Part shown: positions 6,177 through 9,282 of the stretch, in pieces
How the letters are laid out: each line of letters begins with the position of its first letter
Numbering within the stretch: the first letter of the stretch is position 1
DNA from: Methylococcaceae bacterium
Lineage (GTDB): Bacteria > Pseudomonadota > Gammaproteobacteria > Methylococcales > Methylomonadaceae
Assembly (NCBI GenBank): GCA_030618325.1
Contig: JAUXDP010000123.1
Location: forward strand, 1-9,282
Reading direction: 5' to 3'
Length of the DNA stretch: 9,282 nucleotides
Position numbers and translations under genes: made by a program
Notes under the pieces: model-generated
What the model saw: the letters and a program-made list of their open reading frames with translations, nothing else
Told to the model about the DNA's origin: nothing
The model's database searches: none

Positions 6177-8348
6177 GTGAATGAGGTTAAATCTTTGGAC
6201 AGGCAACCCGCCGAAGTGTTGCATAGCATTTTTGGTTATGAAACCTTTCGTGGTCAGCAGCAGGAGATTATTCAGCAATTAATTCATGATCAGGACGTTT
6301 TAGTGCTGATGCCTACCGGTGGCGGAAAATCGTTATGCTATCAGCTTCCGGCAATCATACGTGATGGGGTGGGAGTCGTCATTTCTCCGTTGATTGCTTT
6401 AATGCAAGATCAAGTCAATGCCCTACACCAACTGGGGGTTAAAGCCGCATTTCTAAATTCCACGTTGTCTTTGGAAGAAGTTCAGCAAACCGAACAGCAG
6501 TTGCTCAATAATGAGCTGGATTTGTTGTATATAGCCCCTGAGAGATTGACATCCCCCCACACTGCCAGTTTATTTAAACGCTTGAAAATTGCTTTGTTTG
6601 CAATCGATGAAGCGCACTGTGTTTCTCAATGGGGACATAACTTTCGTGCTGATTATTTGCAACTTTCCTTGTTGCACGAACGTTTTCCAGATATACCCAG
6701 AATCGCTCTGACCGCAACAGCCGATGAACGGACGCGCAAGGAAATCATCCAACGCTTAAACCTGGGAGAAGCCAAACATTTTATTAGCGGATTCGACCGG
6801 CCTAATATCCGTTATCGCATCGTTCAGAAGCAAAGTGCCCGGGAACAGCTTCTGAACTTTATTCAAAATGAACATGCTGGTGATGCCGGTATTGTCTATT
6901 GCCTGTCACGAAAAAAAGTCGATGCAACCGCAGAATGGCTGAATAATAAAGGGATCGCGGCTTTACCTTATCATGCCGGAATGGGTGCGTCACAACGCCA
7001 GCAAAACCAGCATCGGTTCTTAATGGAAGAAGGCTTGATTATTGTTGCGACCATTGCATTTGGTATGGGTATCGACAAGCCCAATGTTCGTTTTGTCGCA
7101 CATCTAGACTTGCCAAAAAGTATTGAAGCCTATTATCAGGAAACCGGACGTGCTGGGCGCGATGGATTACCTGCCAATGCCTGGATGGTTTATGGTTTGC
7201 AAGATGTCGTCACCTTAAGACAAATGTTGGAAGGCTCTAATGCGGATGAGACCCATAAACGGGTTGAGTTACATAAACTAGATTCCATGTTGGGCTTATG
7301 TGAACAGGTGAGTTGTAGGCGGCAAGCGTTATTGGCCTATTTTGGCGATCAGCTGGAGCAGCCGTGTGGTAATTGTGATACTTGCCTAGAGCCAGTCGAA
7401 ACTTGGGATGGTACCTTGGCGGCACAACAGGCACTATCCTGTATTCATCGTACCGGACAACGATTCGGGGTTAATTATTTGCTTGATGTGTTGTTAGGTA
7501 AAGCAACCGAGAGAGTGAAAAGTTTTGGTCATGATCAATTAAGTACCTTTGCTTTGGGTAAAGATCTCGATGAATTTCAGTGGCGTTCAGTATTTCGGCA
7601 ATTAGTTGCCAGACGTTTGGCAATTGTGGATCTTGAGGGCTATGGCGGCTTGCAACTCAGTGAAACATGTCGTCCAGTTTTGCGCGGAGAACAACAGGTC
7701 ATGTTGCGCAAGGATATCAAGATACAAAAAACCAAACGCAGTCAGAATAAAAAGGGCCTTGCAAAAGTCAAAAACAATGAATTTTGGGAAGCTCTGCGGG
7801 CTAAACGAAGAGAAATTGCTGATGCTCAGGATGTTCCTCCCTTTGTGATTTTTCACGATGCAACCTTGATGGCAATGATGGAGGAAATGCCTGCTAAACT
7901 GCAACAATTTGCTCAAATTTCCGGAGTGGGAGAGCGAAAACTAGAGCTGTATGCGAATGATTTTATGGAAGTTATTAATAAATATAAAGATTATGAATCT
8001 GATCAGCAGGTCACTGGTTTGTCGGAAACCATTTTGGAATCACTTGATTTGTTTCGTTTGGGGCATTCAGTTGATGAAATTGCTGAACAAAGGGCATTGA
8101 AAATAACAACTATTTATGTACATCTGGCAGACGCATTAGCACTAGGTCAGGTTAAGTTGAATGAAGTTATTAAATTAAGCGAAACTGAAATTAAAGAAAT
8201 TGAAGATACTATTCTCAGTTTGCCTGAAGATCAGAAAGATGCTTTGAAACCAGTCTATGAAGCGTTGAATGGTTCCTATGATTATGGTGTTATACGTTGT
8301 GTCCGTGCAGCGCTACAAAATGAAACGAGTGGGAGTTCTGAATCATGA
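6177..8348 (+). CDS. recQ: ATP-dependent DNA helicase RecQ with C-terminal helix-turn-helix extension
   Basis: A 3'-5' SF2 DNA helicase of the RecF recombination pathway and replication-fork repair. It has 723 residues against about 609 in E. coli. Walker A MPTGGGKS is at 45-52, DEAH at 144-147 within the RecQ aromatic-rich loop (AHCVSQWGHNFR), FDRPNIRY at 206-213, and motif VI QETGRAGRDG at 321-330. Zinc ligands are C380, C397, C400 and C403. A winged helix (RQC) region follows, then HRDC at about 533-604 (PPFVIFHDATL, ISGVGERKLE). Residues from about 610 are absent from E. coli RecQ; SLDLFRLGHSVDEIAEQRALKITTIYVHLADALALG fits the helix-turn-helix domain (HTH_40 type) found at the end of some RecQ proteins. 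Start is uncertain: the GTG at 6177 has no ribosome binding site, while the in-frame TTG at 6195 has TGAGGT 7 nt upstream and would give 717 residues. The gene diverges from gshA. Confidence 0.95.
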   Translation: MNEVKSLDRQPAEVLHSIFGYETFRGQQQEIIQQLIHDQDVLVLMPTGGGKSLCYQLPAIIRDGVGVVISPLIALMQDQVNALHQLGVKAAFLNSTLSLEEVQQTEQQLLNNELDLLYIAPERLTSPHTASLFKRLKIALFAIDEAHCVSQWGHNFRADYLQLSLLHERFPDIPRIALTATADERTRKEIIQRLNLGEAKHFISGFDRPNIRYRIVQKQSAREQLLNFIQNEHAGDAGIVYCLSRKKVDATAEWLNNKGIAALPYHAGMGASQRQQNQHRFLMEEGLIIVATIAFGMGIDKPNVRFVAHLDLPKSIEAYYQETGRAGRDGLPANAWMVYGLQDVVTLRQMLEGSNADETHKRVELHKLDSMLGLCEQVSCRRQALLAYFGDQLEQPCGNCDTCLEPVETWDGTLAAQQALSCIHRTGQRFGVNYLLDVLLGKATERVKSFGHDQLSTFALGKDLDEFQWRSVFRQLVARRLAIVDLEGYGGLQLSETCRPVLRGEQQVMLRKDIKIQKTKRSQNKKGLAKVKNNEFWEALRAKRREIADAQDVPPFVIFHDATLMAMMEEMPAKLQQFAQISGVGERKLELYANDFMEVINKYKDYESDQQVTGLSETILESLDLFRLGHSVDEIAEQRALKITTIYVHLADALALGQVKLNEVIKLSETEIKEIEDTILSLPEDQKDALKPVYEALNGSYDYGVIRCVRAALQNETSGSSES

Positions 8349-8409
8349 AATTAATATTTATTCACTTTACAAAAATGTAACATATTCCTAAGCAGGTAAA
8401 TAAGATGTG

Positions 8410-8817
8410 TTAACAATTTTCAGGACACAAAGACACATGTTTTTTTGAGGGAAAATAATTAACACCTTCTAACGATTTAAAATCTATATCTTATGTCCAT
8501 ATTACAGCTTTAAACTTTTGACCAGTGGCGTAAATAATACTGTCAACTAATGGCAACTTATAGTCAATACTATAATTGGCAGCATCAATAGCTAAAGAGC
8601 TATCAAGCGATACAATTTTGCCTTATTCCATATGAGCAATAGCTTCCAAAGCCATACCTTCATCCCGGTGACGAAAAATATATTTAAAAACTTCGGTAAT
8701 AGTAATGCTAGGAACAATTAACTTTTCAATATTCTCTATCGGAGTTGAAAATATTTTTGCATTGGAATCACCTGCGAAATAGGAAAACCACACTGATGAA
8801 TCTACTACATTATTCAT
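8410..8817 (-). pseudogene. vapC: VapC-type PIN-domain toxin gene, broken by two in-frame TAA stops
   Basis: VapC toxins are PIN-domain ribonucleases. From the ATG at 8817 the frame reads MNNVVDSSVWFSYFAGD... for 64 residues to a TAA at 8625-8623. The same frame continues past it with GKIVSLDSSLAIDAANYSID, then YKLPLVDSIIYATGQKF, AVIWT, a second TAA at 8493-8491, and DIDFKSLEGVNYFP, ending at the TAA at 8412-8410. The whole PIN domain is therefore present in one frame: acidic residues D6, E42 (TEVFKY), D92 (LVDSIIYA), and D110/D112 after the second stop. Relatives usually read WTQD here, so the second stop most likely replaces Gln; the first (ME-stop-GKI) may also. Both fit CAA to TAA changes. 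The translated 64-residue remnant lacks D92 and should be inactive. The ATG overlaps the antitoxin stop by 4 nt (ATGA). Confidence 0.85.
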
Positions 8818-9023
8818 ATAATACGGTCTACATCTCGTGGTACTTCCGTATCGATACCCTTTAAGAAGCCTCTCATTTCACTCATTGGCTTGGTGGGAAT
8901 TAGCTCTATACGGTTGCAATAGGTGAGCATCTGTTTTTTTTGTCCCGATATTATTCCCATAGACTCTCTTACATCTTTCGGAATAACTACCTGAAATTTT
9001 GGGGAAACTGTTACATCTCTCAT
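8814..9023 (-). CDS. vapB: VapB-type antitoxin, AbrB/MazE (SpoVT) fold
   Basis: Protein of 69 residues from the ATG at 9023. The frame stays open to an ATG at 9047, but the 9023 start has GAGG 6 nt upstream and gives the usual antitoxin N-terminus MRDVTVSPKFQVVIPKDVRE. The swapped-hairpin AbrB domain spans about 3-48, with VTVSPKFQVVIPKDVRESMGI, GQKKQML and RIELIP. The C-terminal tail (MSEMRGFLKGIDTEVPRDVDRI) would wrap and inhibit the PIN toxin, as MRGFLKG-type tails do in AbrB-type VapB proteins. The stop overlaps the toxin ATG (ATGA), the usual translational coupling. The antitoxin looks intact while its toxin is broken, so it may persist as an orphan DNA-binding protein or give immunity against related toxins (inference). 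Confidence 0.88.
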   Translation of the reverse strand: MRDVTVSPKFQVVIPKDVRESMGIISGQKKQMLTYCNRIELIPTKPMSEMRGFLKGIDTEVPRDVDRII

Positions 9024-9033
9024 GACTAACCTC

Positions 9034-9082
9034 ATCGATATAAACATGGTATTACTTTAACCATATCGATAGGTTTTATCAA
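9034..9082 (-). promoter_or_regulatory. Candidate vapB promoter with inverted-repeat operator
   Basis: ATCGATAT (9034-9041) and ATATCGAT (9063-9070) are exact reverse complements 21 bp apart, and ATGG (9046-9049) faces CCAT (9061-9064) within. On the minus strand TTGATA (9082-9077) and TAAAGT (9059-9054) are spaced 17 bp and could be -35 and -10, placing one repeat arm in the spacer and the other in the leader. This is the position expected for an autoregulatory operator of an AbrB-fold antitoxin. Evidence is sequence symmetry and position only. Confidence 0.4.
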
Positions 9083-9196
9083 ACTACATAATACCAAATT
9101 CTGTGGCCGTTGGCAGATGAACGATGATAAAAAATGACCTTCGAAAGCAAGCTACGCTACCAGCTGTCAACTGGAATTTTTTGGTGGTCATATAGA

Positions 9197-9221
9197 GGTT
9201 AGCTATTTTATTTAGCCAACC
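9197..9221. repeat. Small imperfect hairpin near the right edge
   Basis: GGTTAGCTA (9197-9205) pairs with TAGCCAACC (9213-9221) with one mismatch around a 7-nt AT loop. The region 9071-9282 otherwise shows no convincing gene. The hairpin might end a minus-strand gene lying to the right of the window, but there is no clear U tract. Confidence 0.3.
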
Positions 9222-9282
9222 AATAAACCCATTTTACTAAAGAACGAACCCTTTTCTGCGCCCGTTATAAATGCCAGACAAC

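Noticed and set aside
7602..7916. Open frames on both strands inside recQ (7602-7916 minus, 7606-7848 plus)
   Set aside because: They overlap the RQC and HRDC coding region of recQ and resemble nothing known.
8367..8446. Possible recQ terminator: TTACA-AAAA-TGTAA at 8367-8380, or ATGTGT/ACACAT (8405-8438) followed by seven T
   Set aside because: The stems are only 5-6 bp and AT-rich, and the second has a 22-nt loop; the T run also encodes Lys codons in the tail of the toxin pseudogene. Too weak to call.
8491..8625. Reassignment of TAA to glutamine as explanation of the two stops in vapC
   Set aside because: rpiA, cysH and gshA in this window end with TAA at the expected family length, so TAA is a normal stop here; pseudogene decay is the simpler explanation.
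9212..9282. Minus-strand C-terminal tail of 22 residues (...LAFITGAEKGSFFSKMGLLVG) entering from the right edge
   Set aside because: Too short to assign and not recognised; it could be the end of a real gene but chance is equally likely without the sequence to the right.
9071..9282. Insertion sequence or attachment-site remnant next to the toxin-antitoxin locus
   Set aside because: No transposase or integrase fragment in any frame, and no paired terminal repeats or target duplication that I could find.

Overview
The window reads as chromosomal DNA of a gammaproteobacterium with rather AT-rich DNA. The evidence is the gene set and the protein types: RpiA, a biosynthetic IlvA with two C-terminal ACT-like domains, a proteobacterial-type GshA, an iron-sulfur type CysH, and a RecQ with a C-terminal helix-turn-helix extension. 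The divergent rpiA/ilvA pair and the CysH type recall Pseudomonas and Cellvibrio relatives; I cannot place it lower than class with confidence. No rRNA, tRNA, CRISPR array or complete insertion sequence is visible.

Layout. (1) 1-629, minus: the first 209 residues of a gene leaving the left edge. It is a DEDD-exonuclease-like domain resembling the N-terminus of very large RecQ-family helicases. (2) 806-1351, plus: a small lipoprotein whose mature part is 13 consecutive 11-residue Ala-rich repeats. A long hairpin (1379-1416) separates it from (3) rpiA (1447-2100, minus). (4) ilvA (2215-3741, plus) is divergent from rpiA. (5) cysH (3766-4500) and gshA (4516-6108) form a tight minus-strand pair, transcribed gshA then cysH and convergent with ilvA. 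(6) recQ (6177-8348, plus) is divergent from gshA, and a 20-bp near-palindrome carrying a TATAAT on each strand sits in the 68-bp gap. (7) 8410-9023, minus: a VapBC-type toxin-antitoxin locus with an intact AbrB-fold antitoxin gene and a PIN toxin gene broken by two in-frame TAA codons. (8) 9071-9282: no convincing gene.

How the genes fit together. Most are core metabolism and DNA repair. CysH (APS to sulfite) leads to cysteine, and GshA consumes cysteine to make gamma-glutamylcysteine, so the gshA-cysH pair couples sulfur assimilation to glutathione synthesis. IlvA starts isoleucine synthesis and RpiA serves the pentose phosphate pathway. RecQ is a repair helicase. If the left-edge gene is the expected RecQ fusion, two RecQ-class proteins are encoded about 5.5 kb apart.

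I see no convincing new multi-gene system. The points most worth a second look are the exonuclease-like N-terminus with Asn where the catalytic His would be, the hendecad-repeat lipoprotein with Asp at +2, the vapC copy with two CAA-to-TAA-type stops beside an intact antitoxin, and the divergent gshA/recQ palindrome.
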